Shown here piece by piece: positions 45,787-54,647 of a stretch of 64,000 nt of DNA. Source of the DNA: Rhodothermaeota bacterium MED-G19 (GTDB lineage: Bacteria > Bacteroidota > Bacteroidia > Cytophagales > MED-G16); contig NTKI01000002.1 in the NCBI GenBank assembly GCA_002457315.1, positions 109,986 to 173,985 of the forward strand. Direction: 5' to 3'. Positions within the stretch are counted from its first letter, which is position 1. Every line of letters starts with the position of its first letter. A model generated the notes under the pieces. The model ran no database searches and was not told where the DNA came from. It saw only the letters and a program-made list of their open reading frames with translations. The position numbers were made by a program, and so were the translations under genes.

Positions 45787-47234
45787 ATAAAAAAATAGAA
45801 AATTTTATAGGAGGAAAATTTCAAAATTCAAAAAATGATACAATACCTATATATAATCCTCAGGAAGGAAACATAATTACTGAGGTTGTTAACTCATCAA
45901 ATAATGATTTGGATTTAGCAATTGAATGTGCTCGTTCAGCGTATCAAATCTGGTCAAAGTTTACTCTAAAAGAAAGAGCTGAAGTTTTTTATGAGTTCAG
46001 AAATCAATTAATTAAAAATTTAGATTCTCTCTCAAAATCTATAGTTGAAGAAAACGGAAAAACATTGGATGAAGCTAAAGCTGAGGTTTTAAAAGGAATT
46101 GAACTTACAGAATTTGCTTGTTCTATGCCCCAGATAATTAGTGATGAAATACAAGAAGTCAGCAAAGGGGTTGAATGCAGATCTTCTCATGAATCAATTG
46201 GAATAGTAGCATCAATAGCTCCATTTAATTTCCCAATTATGGTGCCAATGTGGACAATACCAAATGCATTAATTTTAGGAAATTGTATGATCTTTAAACC
46301 CTCTGAACAAACACCCATAGGGGTATCTAAAATTGCAGAGTTATTAAAATTATCTGGTTTACCTGACGGTGTTTTTAATGTAATAAATGGGGATAAAAAA
46401 ATTGTCAAAGCAATATGTGAAAATGAAGATATCTCAGCAGTTTCATTTGTTGGATCGACTAAAATTGCCAAAATTGTTTATAAAATGTCAACTCAAAATT
46501 TAAAAAGATGCATTGCACTAGGCGGAGCTAAAAATCATTTAATTGTCTTACCGGATGCTGATAAAGAAATGGCATCAGATGACATTCTTGCCTCTATGTC
46601 AGGTTGTTCAGGACAGAGGTGTATGGCAGCATCGGCAATGGTTGGTGTTGGAGAAGTTCAAGAGATTATTGATAAACTAGTAATGAAAGCAAAAAAAATG
46701 ATACCTGGTAAAAATTTAGGATCAGTAATATCAAAAAATGCTCAAATAAGAATAGAGAAGTATATAGATGAAGCTGAAAAAGAAGGAGCTAAAATTATTT
46801 TAGATGGAAGAGGGACAAAGGTTAAAGGAAAGGAAAATGGGTATTTTATTGGTCCAACAATATTAGATCATGTCTCTCCTGAAATGAAGATTGCAAAAGA
46901 AGAAGTTTTTGGCCCTGTACTGTCAATAATGAGAACAAAAGAAATTGATGAAGCAATCAAAATTGAGAATAAATCAAAATATGGTAATGCTTCCTCTGTT
47001 TATACACAAGATGGTAAATTGGCAGATTATGTAACTGAACAAGTAAGTGCCGGTATGGTTGGAATAAATATTGGAGTTCCTGTTCCAAGAGAGCCATTTT
47101 CATTTGGCGGATGGAATGAATCAAGGTTTGGTGTTGGTGACATTACTGGGAAAAGTTCAATAAATTTTTGGACTAGACTTAAAAAAAGAACAACTAAGTG
47201 GAATAAAGGAGCAAAAAAAAATTGGATGAGTTAA
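45783..47234 (+). CDS. mmsA: CoA-acylating (methyl)malonate-semialdehyde dehydrogenase
   Basis: This 483-aa aldehyde dehydrogenase converts malonate semialdehyde (or methylmalonate semialdehyde) with CoA and NAD+ to acetyl-CoA (or propionyl-CoA). The nucleophile is in SGCSGQRCMAAS. In the segment IALGGAKNHLIV the usual general-base glutamate of hydrolytic dehydrogenases is replaced, as expected for CoA-acylating members. The N-terminal IGGKFQNSKND and IAPFNFPIMVPMWTIPNAL are typical. No myo-inositol genes are near, so an iol role is unlikely. Placement next to an omega-aminotransferase suggests beta-alanine or valine breakdown. Confidence 0.93.
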   Translation: MNKKIENFIGGKFQNSKNDTIPIYNPQEGNIITEVVNSSNNDLDLAIECARSAYQIWSKFTLKERAEVFYEFRNQLIKNLDSLSKSIVEENGKTLDEAKAEVLKGIELTEFACSMPQIISDEIQEVSKGVECRSSHESIGIVASIAPFNFPIMVPMWTIPNALILGNCMIFKPSEQTPIGVSKIAELLKLSGLPDGVFNVINGDKKIVKAICENEDISAVSFVGSTKIAKIVYKMSTQNLKRCIALGGAKNHLIVLPDADKEMASDDILASMSGCSGQRCMAASAMVGVGEVQEIIDKLVMKAKKMIPGKNLGSVISKNAQIRIEKYIDEAEKEGAKIILDGRGTKVKGKENGYFIGPTILDHVSPEMKIAKEEVFGPVLSIMRTKEIDEAIKIENKSKYGNASSVYTQDGKLADYVTEQVSAGMVGINIGVPVPREPFSFGGWNESRFGVGDITGKSSINFWTRLKKRTTKWNKGAKKNWMS

Positions 47235-47237
47235 AAA

Positions 47238-48563
47238 ATGAATACAAAAAAATATAATATAGAAAATACAATTTTCGCATGGTCAAATCAAAAAGGACTA
47301 GACCCAATACACGTTAAAAAAGCAAAAGGAGTTCATATTTATGACGAAAATGACAAAAGGTATATAGACTTCTCATCACAGCTTATGAATGTAAATGTTG
47401 GACACGGGAGACAAGAGGTAACCGAAGCCGTAAGAAAACAAATGGAAAAACTAAGTTACGTATGCCCACCTTTTACAACTGACTCAAGGGGAATATTAGG
47501 AAAAAAACTTGCAGATATTACTCCTAGCAATATCAATAAAACATTTTTTACACTTGGAGGGGCAGAATCAAATGAAAATGCTATAATTCTTGCAAGGCTT
47601 TATACTCAAAGACACAAAATAATAACTCACTACAGGTCATATCACGGTGCAACAATAGGGTCAGTCTCTGCAGGTGGAGATCCTAGAAAAAATGAAATTG
47701 ATAGCCAACAGGTTCCTAATTTTGTACATGTAGAAAACCCATATTATTACAGATGTCCATGGTATTCAAGTAGTTTTGAAGAATGTGGGGAGAGAGCCAT
47801 AAAGAATTTAGAGAAAACTATTCAGTACGAGGGTGCAAACAATATTGCAGCAATTATGATGGAAGGAGAGTCAGGAACCTCTGGGTGTATAAAATATCCT
47901 CCGCTTTACTTAAAGAAGGTTGAGGAATTATGTAGGAAATATGATTTATTACTAATAATTGACGAGGTAATGAGTGGATTTTGTAGAACTGGGGAGTGGT
48001 TTGGATTTGATCATCATTCAATAAAACCTGATATAATCAGTATAGCAAAAGGGGTTACTTCTGGATATATTCCATTAGGAGGAATTATGGTTTCAGACGA
48101 AATCATTAATTGTTTTAATGACAAGATTTTACCATTAGGACTCACTTATTCTGCACATTCAGTGGCATGCGCAGCAGCAGTTTCTGTCCTTGAAATTTAT
48201 GAGAATGATAATATTATTGAAAATGTAAGAAGTATAGGAGACTATACAGATAAAAAAGTTGAAGAATTAATGGAAAAACATCCGTCCATAGGAGATTGGA
48301 GAAATACAGGGATGCTGGGTTGCATTGAACTTGTTAAAAATAAAAAAAATAAAGATCCATTAGCACCATTTAATGCTACTCCTAAGCAAATGACAGATAT
48401 GAATAAAGTGATCAAAAAGTTAAGAGAGGAAGGCATGTTTACATATACGAAATGGAACTATATTTTTATTGCTCCACCTCTAACATCTACTAAAGATGAT
48501 ATCGATGAAGGTATCGAAATTATATCTAAGGCATTGAAAGTTGCAGATGAATTTTGTTATTAA
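47238..48563 (+). CDS. Class III (omega) aminotransferase
   Basis: This 441-aa cytoplasmic enzyme uses PLP. LIIDEVMSGFCRTGEWFG holds the PLP-contacting aspartate and SIAKGVTSGYIPLGG the Schiff-base lysine. The long hydrophobic pocket and N-terminal GVHIYDENDKRYIDFSSQ fit beta-alanine-, taurine- or omega-amino-acid aminotransferases. With mmsA directly upstream (3 bp), a beta-alanine-to-malonate-semialdehyde step is the simplest reading, with taurine or 4-aminobutyrate as alternatives. It overlaps no other gene, and the symporter follows by 9 bp. Confidence 0.88.
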   Translation: MNTKKYNIENTIFAWSNQKGLDPIHVKKAKGVHIYDENDKRYIDFSSQLMNVNVGHGRQEVTEAVRKQMEKLSYVCPPFTTDSRGILGKKLADITPSNINKTFFTLGGAESNENAIILARLYTQRHKIITHYRSYHGATIGSVSAGGDPRKNEIDSQQVPNFVHVENPYYYRCPWYSSSFEECGERAIKNLEKTIQYEGANNIAAIMMEGESGTSGCIKYPPLYLKKVEELCRKYDLLLIIDEVMSGFCRTGEWFGFDHHSIKPDIISIAKGVTSGYIPLGGIMVSDEIINCFNDKILPLGLTYSAHSVACAAAVSVLEIYENDNIIENVRSIGDYTDKKVEELMEKHPSIGDWRNTGMLGCIELVKNKKNKDPLAPFNATPKQMTDMNKVIKKLREEGMFTYTKWNYIFIAPPLTSTKDDIDEGIEIISKALKVADEFCY

Positions 48564-48572
48564 AAAAAGATA

Positions 48573-50084
48573 ATGGAGATTAAACTAATAATTCTATTTC
48601 TCTATTTTCTTATCCTGTTTTTTATTGGTTGGCAATCATCCAAAAGAGTTAAAAATATAAAAGATTATTATGTTGGTGGAAAGAAGCTTGGGTTTTGGGT
48701 AGTAGCTTTTTCTACTAGAGCCACAGGTGAATCAGCTTGGTTATTACTCGGTTTGACTGGACTTGGAGCGGTGGTTGGTGTAAGTGCTTTCTGGGTAGTA
48801 ATAGGTGAAGTTCTAGGAGTTTTTGGTGCATGGTTCTTCATGGCCAAAAAATTTAAAAAGTTAACTGACAAGTATAGATCTATTACCATAACAGATTATT
48901 TAGTTAAAAGACTCGGATCAAAAAGTAATCATCTTAGATATTTATCATCTGCATTTCTCACATTCTTTATAATTATATATGTAAGCGCACAAATTGATGC
49001 AACTGGTTCTGCATTCGAAGCATTTATGAATTGGAATTATTTTCTAGGTGCAATAGTTGGTTACATAATAGTATTAGCTTATGTTGTTTTTGGTGGATTT
49101 ATAGCTGTAGCCTGGTCGGATTTAATTCAGGGAAGCCTCATGTTTTTGGCATTAGTGATATTGCCTTTGATAGGCTATGTGACTTTTGATGGAGATTTTA
49201 TGATGATAGAAGGATTAAAAAACATTGATGAGGGACTTGTTTCAATTTGGGGCTCAGAAGGATTTAACTCAATTAGTATATCTACTATTGTAGGGTATTT
49301 ATGTATAGGATTAGCATTCTTAGGTTCTCCTCAAATTTTCGTGAGATTTATGTCCATAAGAAATGAAAGTGAAATAAATAAAGGGAGATGGGTCGCAGTT
49401 ATATTTACTTTAATAACTGACTCTTGTGCCGTTTTGATTGGCATGATGGCAAGATATTTTTTTACAGAGAATGGTCTAGATGTTGAACAGATACTTGGCA
49501 ATAATGGACAAAATTCTTTAATAATAATGGTTGAAAGTCTTTTACCTCTATTATTTATAGGTTTTTATATGGCAGTAGTCCTTGCAGCTATAATGTCTAC
49601 TGTAGACTCTCTCTTAATACTTGCCTCAAGTGCATTTGCAAGAGATATCTATCAAAATATTTTTTACCCTAAAATAGATATTAACAAATTAACATTTATA
49701 TCTAAAATCACAACTTTTATAATGGCATCAATTGCCTTATTAGTAGCTATTTCAGTAGCAAATTTGACGCCAGAAAGAACTATATTTTGGTTTGTATTAG
49801 TAGGTTTTCATGGAATTGCAGCTAGTTTTTGTCCTACTATAATCCTTTCCTTATTCTGGAGAGGGCTATCAGAGGCAGGAGCTATTGCATCAATGGTAAT
49901 AGGATTTCTTGGTGTGTTAGTATTCAAATTTATAATTCCAAATATTGAGCCTTACGGTATATATTTTAATAATATAGCTGAATTAGCTCCTGCGATGCTA
50001 CTGGGTTTATTAGCTGGATATATATTTTCAAAAATTTATCCTAATCCTGAATTAGAAAAAGAACTTGATGAATTATATAAATAA
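48573..50084 (+). CDS. Sodium:solute symporter (PutP-like SSS family)
   Basis: This 503-aa protein has about 13 membrane segments. It begins with VKNIKDYYVGGKKLGFWVVA, the hallmark of SSS symporters, and includes TRATGESAWLLLG and the sodium-site-like MSTVDSLLILASSAFARDI. SSS proteins with this opening carry proline, pantothenate or small carboxylates. Because it lies in the catabolic operon, an amino acid or small peptide product is the likely substrate, though this is not shown. Proline transport is also plausible, since pruA lies elsewhere in the window. Confidence 0.9.
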   Translation: MEIKLIILFLYFLILFFIGWQSSKRVKNIKDYYVGGKKLGFWVVAFSTRATGESAWLLLGLTGLGAVVGVSAFWVVIGEVLGVFGAWFFMAKKFKKLTDKYRSITITDYLVKRLGSKSNHLRYLSSAFLTFFIIIYVSAQIDATGSAFEAFMNWNYFLGAIVGYIIVLAYVVFGGFIAVAWSDLIQGSLMFLALVILPLIGYVTFDGDFMMIEGLKNIDEGLVSIWGSEGFNSISISTIVGYLCIGLAFLGSPQIFVRFMSIRNESEINKGRWVAVIFTLITDSCAVLIGMMARYFFTENGLDVEQILGNNGQNSLIIMVESLLPLLFIGFYMAVVLAAIMSTVDSLLILASSAFARDIYQNIFYPKIDINKLTFISKITTFIMASIALLVAISVANLTPERTIFWFVLVGFHGIAASFCPTIILSLFWRGLSEAGAIASMVIGFLGVLVFKFIIPNIEPYGIYFNNIAELAPAMLLGLLAGYIFSKIYPNPELEKELDELYK

Positions 50085-50101
50085 ATATTATATTTAATAA
50101 A

Positions 50102-51754
50102 ATGAAAAAGTTTACTAGAAGAGAGTTTGTAGCTTCATTGGGCCCTTTAGCCATGATGTCATGTTATTCTGAAAAAGCCGATACCATATTATATAATGCA
50201 AAAATTATAACGGTTAACCCATACCAACCCTCTGCTGAAGCAATTGCAATTAGTGGAGATAAAATTATCGGAGTAGGAAGTAATGAAGATATAATGGTTC
50301 TTGCTTCATCTAACACAAAAAAAATTGATGTAGATAAAAATGTAATTACCCCTGGATTTATTGATGCTCATTCTCATCCCGCAGGTGCTGGAAGATCTCA
50401 TCTAAGAAATGTCGATTGTGACCTTAGATCTATTAGTGAAATTCAAGATGCGATCTTTGAAAGATCAAAAATTACTCCTAAAGGAGAATGGATTAGTGGT
50501 TTTAAGTATGATGATACTAAAACAAAAGAAAAAAGATTCATAAATAATAGAGACTTAGACCAGGTAGCTCCTGATCATCCAGTAATAATAACTCACAGAG
50601 GAGGTCATACTGCATATGTAAACTCAATGGCTCTTAAACTATCTGGAATTGATGAGAATACACCTAATCCAGAGGGAGGAAGTATAGAAAGAGATCTCTC
50701 AGGAAAAATAAATGGTAGACTACTTGAAAGGGCAACATACCTTGTTGAAAAATTAATTCCAAATGAATTTACAAGAGCTGACTATCAAGCAGGAGCAAAA
50801 TTGATTTCTGAAATGTTATCCAAATCAGGAATAACTTCTGTAACTGACGCTGGAACAGGAGTAAAATCACTACAAAGTTATCATGACGCTTATAATAGTG
50901 GAGAACTTAAAACAAGAATTTATTGTATGATAAGAGGATATGCATTTGATGAAGTTAACGACTCTGGTAAAAAGACAGGTCATGGAGATGAATGGGTAAG
51001 AATTGGTGCATTAAAGTTAGCATGTGATGGCTCAATTTCTGAAAGAACTGCAAGACTTTCAGAACCATATATTGGAAGACCTAATGATTTTGGTATGATT
51101 GTTCACGATGAGGAGCATCTATTTGAAGAGGCTCTTAAGGCTCACTTAAATGACTGGCAAATTGGAATTCATGCTAACGGTGATGTTGGGATAGATATAG
51201 CTTTAAACGTTTATGAACGGCTTCAAAAAGAAAAATTCAGAGAAGACCCAAGGTTTAGACTAGAACACTGTACAGTTATAAATAAATCATTAATAGAGAG
51301 AATAAAAGCACTAAATGCAATACCTAATCCTTTTTCAACATATGTCTACTTCCATGGAGAAAAAATGAAAGAATACGGTAAAGAAAGATTAGAAAATATG
51401 TTCGCTGTAAAAAGTTTTCTAGATGCTGGAATTAATGTTACACAGACTTCAGATTATCCGCCTGGACCTTATGAACCAATGATGGCAATTCAATCTAGTG
51501 TAACTAGAACCGATTATACTGGAGAAGTATGGGGGCCAAGTCAAAAAATAACTGTTGAGGAAGCAATTAAAGTTGCTACAATTAATGGTGCTTACGCTTC
51601 TTATGAAGAAAATATTAAGGGTTCACTTGAGATTGGGAAATTAGCTGATCTAGTTGTTTTAGGACAAGATCCTAGAGTAATTGATCCAATGAGAATAATT
51701 GATATTCCAATTGAGAGAACAATGGTTGGTGGAAAATGGACCTATGAATCTTAA
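50102..51754 (+). CDS. Amidohydrolase family 3 protein (YtcJ-like), Tat lipoprotein
   Basis: This 550-aa protein has a twin-arginine leader (TRREFVASLGPLAMMSC) whose Cys22-like residue can be lipidated. The amidohydrolase domain shows PGFIDAHSHPAGAG (HxH), the metal-site region GIHANGDVGIDIALN and EHCTVINKS, and the closing strand IEIGKLADLVVLGQDP-like segment. The N-terminal sandwich begins DTILYNAKIITVNPYQPSAEAIAI. YtcJ-type enzymes hydrolyse amides, including N-acyl or N-formyl compounds. Its operon setting suggests release of an amine or amino acid in the periplasm. It overlaps the next gene by 11 bp. Confidence 0.88.
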   Translation: MKKFTRREFVASLGPLAMMSCYSEKADTILYNAKIITVNPYQPSAEAIAISGDKIIGVGSNEDIMVLASSNTKKIDVDKNVITPGFIDAHSHPAGAGRSHLRNVDCDLRSISEIQDAIFERSKITPKGEWISGFKYDDTKTKEKRFINNRDLDQVAPDHPVIITHRGGHTAYVNSMALKLSGIDENTPNPEGGSIERDLSGKINGRLLERATYLVEKLIPNEFTRADYQAGAKLISEMLSKSGITSVTDAGTGVKSLQSYHDAYNSGELKTRIYCMIRGYAFDEVNDSGKKTGHGDEWVRIGALKLACDGSISERTARLSEPYIGRPNDFGMIVHDEEHLFEEALKAHLNDWQIGIHANGDVGIDIALNVYERLQKEKFREDPRFRLEHCTVINKSLIERIKALNAIPNPFSTYVYFHGEKMKEYGKERLENMFAVKSFLDAGINVTQTSDYPPGPYEPMMAIQSSVTRTDYTGEVWGPSQKITVEEAIKVATINGAYASYEENIKGSLEIGKLADLVVLGQDPRVIDPMRIIDIPIERTMVGGKWTYES

Positions 51755-54647
51755 TAAAATAATTCTAAAACTTTTATATTTTTCATTAATTCTAAGTTCT
51801 CACCTAGAAATATGGGCACAGGAAGAAAATATCACATCTGATTTAAGGTGGAGAAATATTGGTCCTGCTAATATGATGGGCCGTATTGCAGCTATTGATG
51901 CAAGCAATACTGATTATAGAAAGGTTCTAATAGCCTCTGCCTCAGGAGGTGTATTTAAATCTGAAAATGCTGGGTTTACATGGGAAAGTATCTTTGATAA
52001 CTATGGAGCGGGATCAATAGGATCAGTAAAATTTGATCAAAATAATTTAAATACTATTTGGATAGGCACTGGAGAATCAGCTAATAGAAACTCAAGCGCA
52101 TGGGGTGATGGAATATACAAGTCAGTAGATGGAGGTAAATCATTTAAAAATATGGGACTTGAAAATACTCATCAAATTGCTGAAATTGAAATTCATCCAA
52201 ATAATTCAGAGGTGGTATTTGCTGCTGCTGTAGGTCATCTTTGGGGATATTCAGGTGAGAGAGGATTATTTCGCACCAATGATGGGGGTAAATCATGGGA
52301 AAAAGTTTTGGGGGGATTACCAAATGATGGAAAAACAGGATGTACAGAAATTATCTTTCATCCGAATAATCCCGATATAATTTATGCTGGGTTTTATCAT
52401 AGATTAAGACAACCTGCAAGTTTTGAAAGTGGAGGTGAAAATGGAGGATTATTTAAAAGTACAGATGGTGGAAAAACATGGAAAAAAATTACAAATGGTC
52501 TTGCAAAAGGAAATAGTGGAATGATTGACATATCAATTCATCTAAATAACCCAGACATAATGGTTATGGCATACGAGGCAGATGAAAATCTACCAGAACC
52601 TGAACCAGGAACAGGTGTCTATATATCTTATGATGCAGGAGAGTCATGGAAATTTTTATTAAAACATGCAGTAAGACCATTTTATCATGGACAAATTGAA
52701 ATTGATCCAATTGACCCCAATAATATTTATGTAGTATCAAGAGGATTTATGATCTCAAATGATGGTGGAAAAACATTTAAACCTAGGAGATGGAGAACAG
52801 ATGGGGGTGATGATCACGACATGTGGATAGCACCATATGACAATAAAATAATGTACATAGCAACAGATCAAGGTTCAAGGTTATCTATTGATGGAGGAAG
52901 TACCTGGTTGTCACATAATAATATGGCTATTGGTCAGTATTATGCTATAGGAGTTGACATGAGAGATCCTTACTTTGTTGGTGGTGGACTCCAAGATAAT
53001 GGACTTTGGATGACACCAAGTAATAGTAGAGAGTACAGAGGAATTCTGAATATGCATAGTAGTTGGATAGCTGAAGGAGATGGTTTCCATACTCAAATTG
53101 ATCCAGAAGATTGGAGGACAGTATACACAGTTAATCATGTTGGATTTGTGGCAAGACAAAATATAGAGACTAGAGAATATACATTTATAACTCCTACACC
53201 AGAAACCATATCAAATTTTAAGGATTTTGTTGATTTCAATTACGATGAGACAAAAAATAAATATACGATTGATCCAGGTGAACACTGGTTCTTTAGAGAA
53301 AGACCAGATAGGCCCCTACTCCCACCACAATTTAGGTTTAATTGGAGCAGCCCTTTTATAATATCTTCGCATGACTCTAAAAAAGTTCTTTTTGGTTCAA
53401 ATTATCTTTTTCAATCATATGATAGAGGAGATACATGGAACATTATCAGTCCTGATCTAACTACAAATGATACAAACCTTAGAAATACATCTAATGGAGG
53501 AGGTCTTACTAATAGTAATACCGGTGGAGAAAATCATTTTACTATTATTACAATAAGTGATACACCAATAGACACAAGTATAATTTGGATTGGTACTGAT
53601 GACGGAAATGTTCAGATAACAAAAGATAATGGTGAAAACTGGGAAAATGTTAGAAGAAACTTTGAGAATGCACCAAAAAAATCCTGGGTAAGTCGAGTAG
53701 AAGCTTCTAAACACAAAAAAGGAAGAGCTTATGTCACATTTGATAATCACCGTTTTGATGATAATAAACCCTATGTTTATATGACAGATGACTATGGTAA
53801 GTCATGGAAAAATATAACTGGAAATCTTCCTGAGAAGTATTCAGTATATGTTATTAAAGAAGATTATATAGATGAAAATTTATTGTTTGTTGGAACAGAG
53901 GAGTCAGTTTATTTCTCAATAGATAAGGGTAATTCCTGGGAGAAATTGGGTAAAAATTTACCAACTGTTGCTATACATGATCTTGTTATTCATCAACGTG
54001 AAGGAGATCTTATTGCAGGAACACATGGAAGAAGTATATGGATTTTAGATAACATATCACCACTTAGATTCTTAAATAAGGATAATACCAATCTTCTTAA
54101 AACAAGAACATCAACAAAATGGATAAAAATAAATACAGGAAGAAAACAACCGTATTTTGAATTTCGGGGTGAAAACCCTCCATACGGATCAATTATTAAT
54201 TTTTATAGTAATAAAGATTATAATGGAAAATTGAAAGTCACAAATATGTCAGGGTTGAATATTTATTCAAAATCAATTTCATTAAATAAAGGAATCAATA
54301 GATTTATTTGGCCTTTTGAACTTGAAAGAAATGAAGATGAATTAAATAGTTACAAAGTAAAATTTATTGAGTTAGTTGATTATTTGAAAGGTATTGTCTC
54401 TGATAAGAAAATTTTAATGTCTTTAGATTTTAACAAAACAAAATCTTTTAATGAAATAAACAAATTGAGAAAAGTTCTTCTAGATAATTATGGTATGTAT
54501 GCTGGAGGAAATAAAATGTTTGGTGATAAAATCTATAAAGAATTTGATGCACCTCCAGGCAATTATAATGTTTATATAAAACTAGATAATGGAGAAGAAT
54601 TCTCAGATACAATTTATGTTAGGGATGATCCTCTCAGATCTAATTAA
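51744..54647 (+). CDS. Secreted VPS10/sortilin-like Asp-box propeller protein
   Basis: The frame is open from 51699, but the signal peptide MNLNKIILKLLYFSLILSSH begins at the ATG at 51744, giving 967 aa. The mature part holds about eleven Asp-box (BNR) motifs of the form S-x-D-x-G-x-x-W/F, such as KSVDGGKSFK, RTNDGGKSWEKV, QSYDRGDTWN and FSIDKGNSWEKL, consistent with one or two seven- to ten-bladed propellers. WRNIGPANMMGRI opens the first. Such proteins are common in marine Bacteroidota near peptidases. A glycosidase active site is not evident, and a binding or scaffolding role is possible. It ends 8 bp into the convergent S9 peptidase gene. Confidence 0.87.
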   Translation: MNLNKIILKLLYFSLILSSHLEIWAQEENITSDLRWRNIGPANMMGRIAAIDASNTDYRKVLIASASGGVFKSENAGFTWESIFDNYGAGSIGSVKFDQNNLNTIWIGTGESANRNSSAWGDGIYKSVDGGKSFKNMGLENTHQIAEIEIHPNNSEVVFAAAVGHLWGYSGERGLFRTNDGGKSWEKVLGGLPNDGKTGCTEIIFHPNNPDIIYAGFYHRLRQPASFESGGENGGLFKSTDGGKTWKKITNGLAKGNSGMIDISIHLNNPDIMVMAYEADENLPEPEPGTGVYISYDAGESWKFLLKHAVRPFYHGQIEIDPIDPNNIYVVSRGFMISNDGGKTFKPRRWRTDGGDDHDMWIAPYDNKIMYIATDQGSRLSIDGGSTWLSHNNMAIGQYYAIGVDMRDPYFVGGGLQDNGLWMTPSNSREYRGILNMHSSWIAEGDGFHTQIDPEDWRTVYTVNHVGFVARQNIETREYTFITPTPETISNFKDFVDFNYDETKNKYTIDPGEHWFFRERPDRPLLPPQFRFNWSSPFIISSHDSKKVLFGSNYLFQSYDRGDTWNIISPDLTTNDTNLRNTSNGGGLTNSNTGGENHFTIITISDTPIDTSIIWIGTDDGNVQITKDNGENWENVRRNFENAPKKSWVSRVEASKHKKGRAYVTFDNHRFDDNKPYVYMTDDYGKSWKNITGNLPEKYSVYVIKEDYIDENLLFVGTEESVYFSIDKGNSWEKLGKNLPTVAIHDLVIHQREGDLIAGTHGRSIWILDNISPLRFLNKDNTNLLKTRTSTKWIKINTGRKQPYFEFRGENPPYGSIINFYSNKDYNGKLKVTNMSGLNIYSKSISLNKGINRFIWPFELERNEDELNSYKVKFIELVDYLKGIVSDKKILMSLDFNKTKSFNEINKLRKVLLDNYGMYAGGNKMFGDKIYKEFDAPPGNYNVYIKLDNGEEFSDTIYVRDDPLRSN

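Noticed and set aside
51699..51743. N-terminal extension of the Asp-box protein
   Set aside because: The signal peptide begins at 51744; the 15 residues before it lie over the amidohydrolase gene and resemble no leader.
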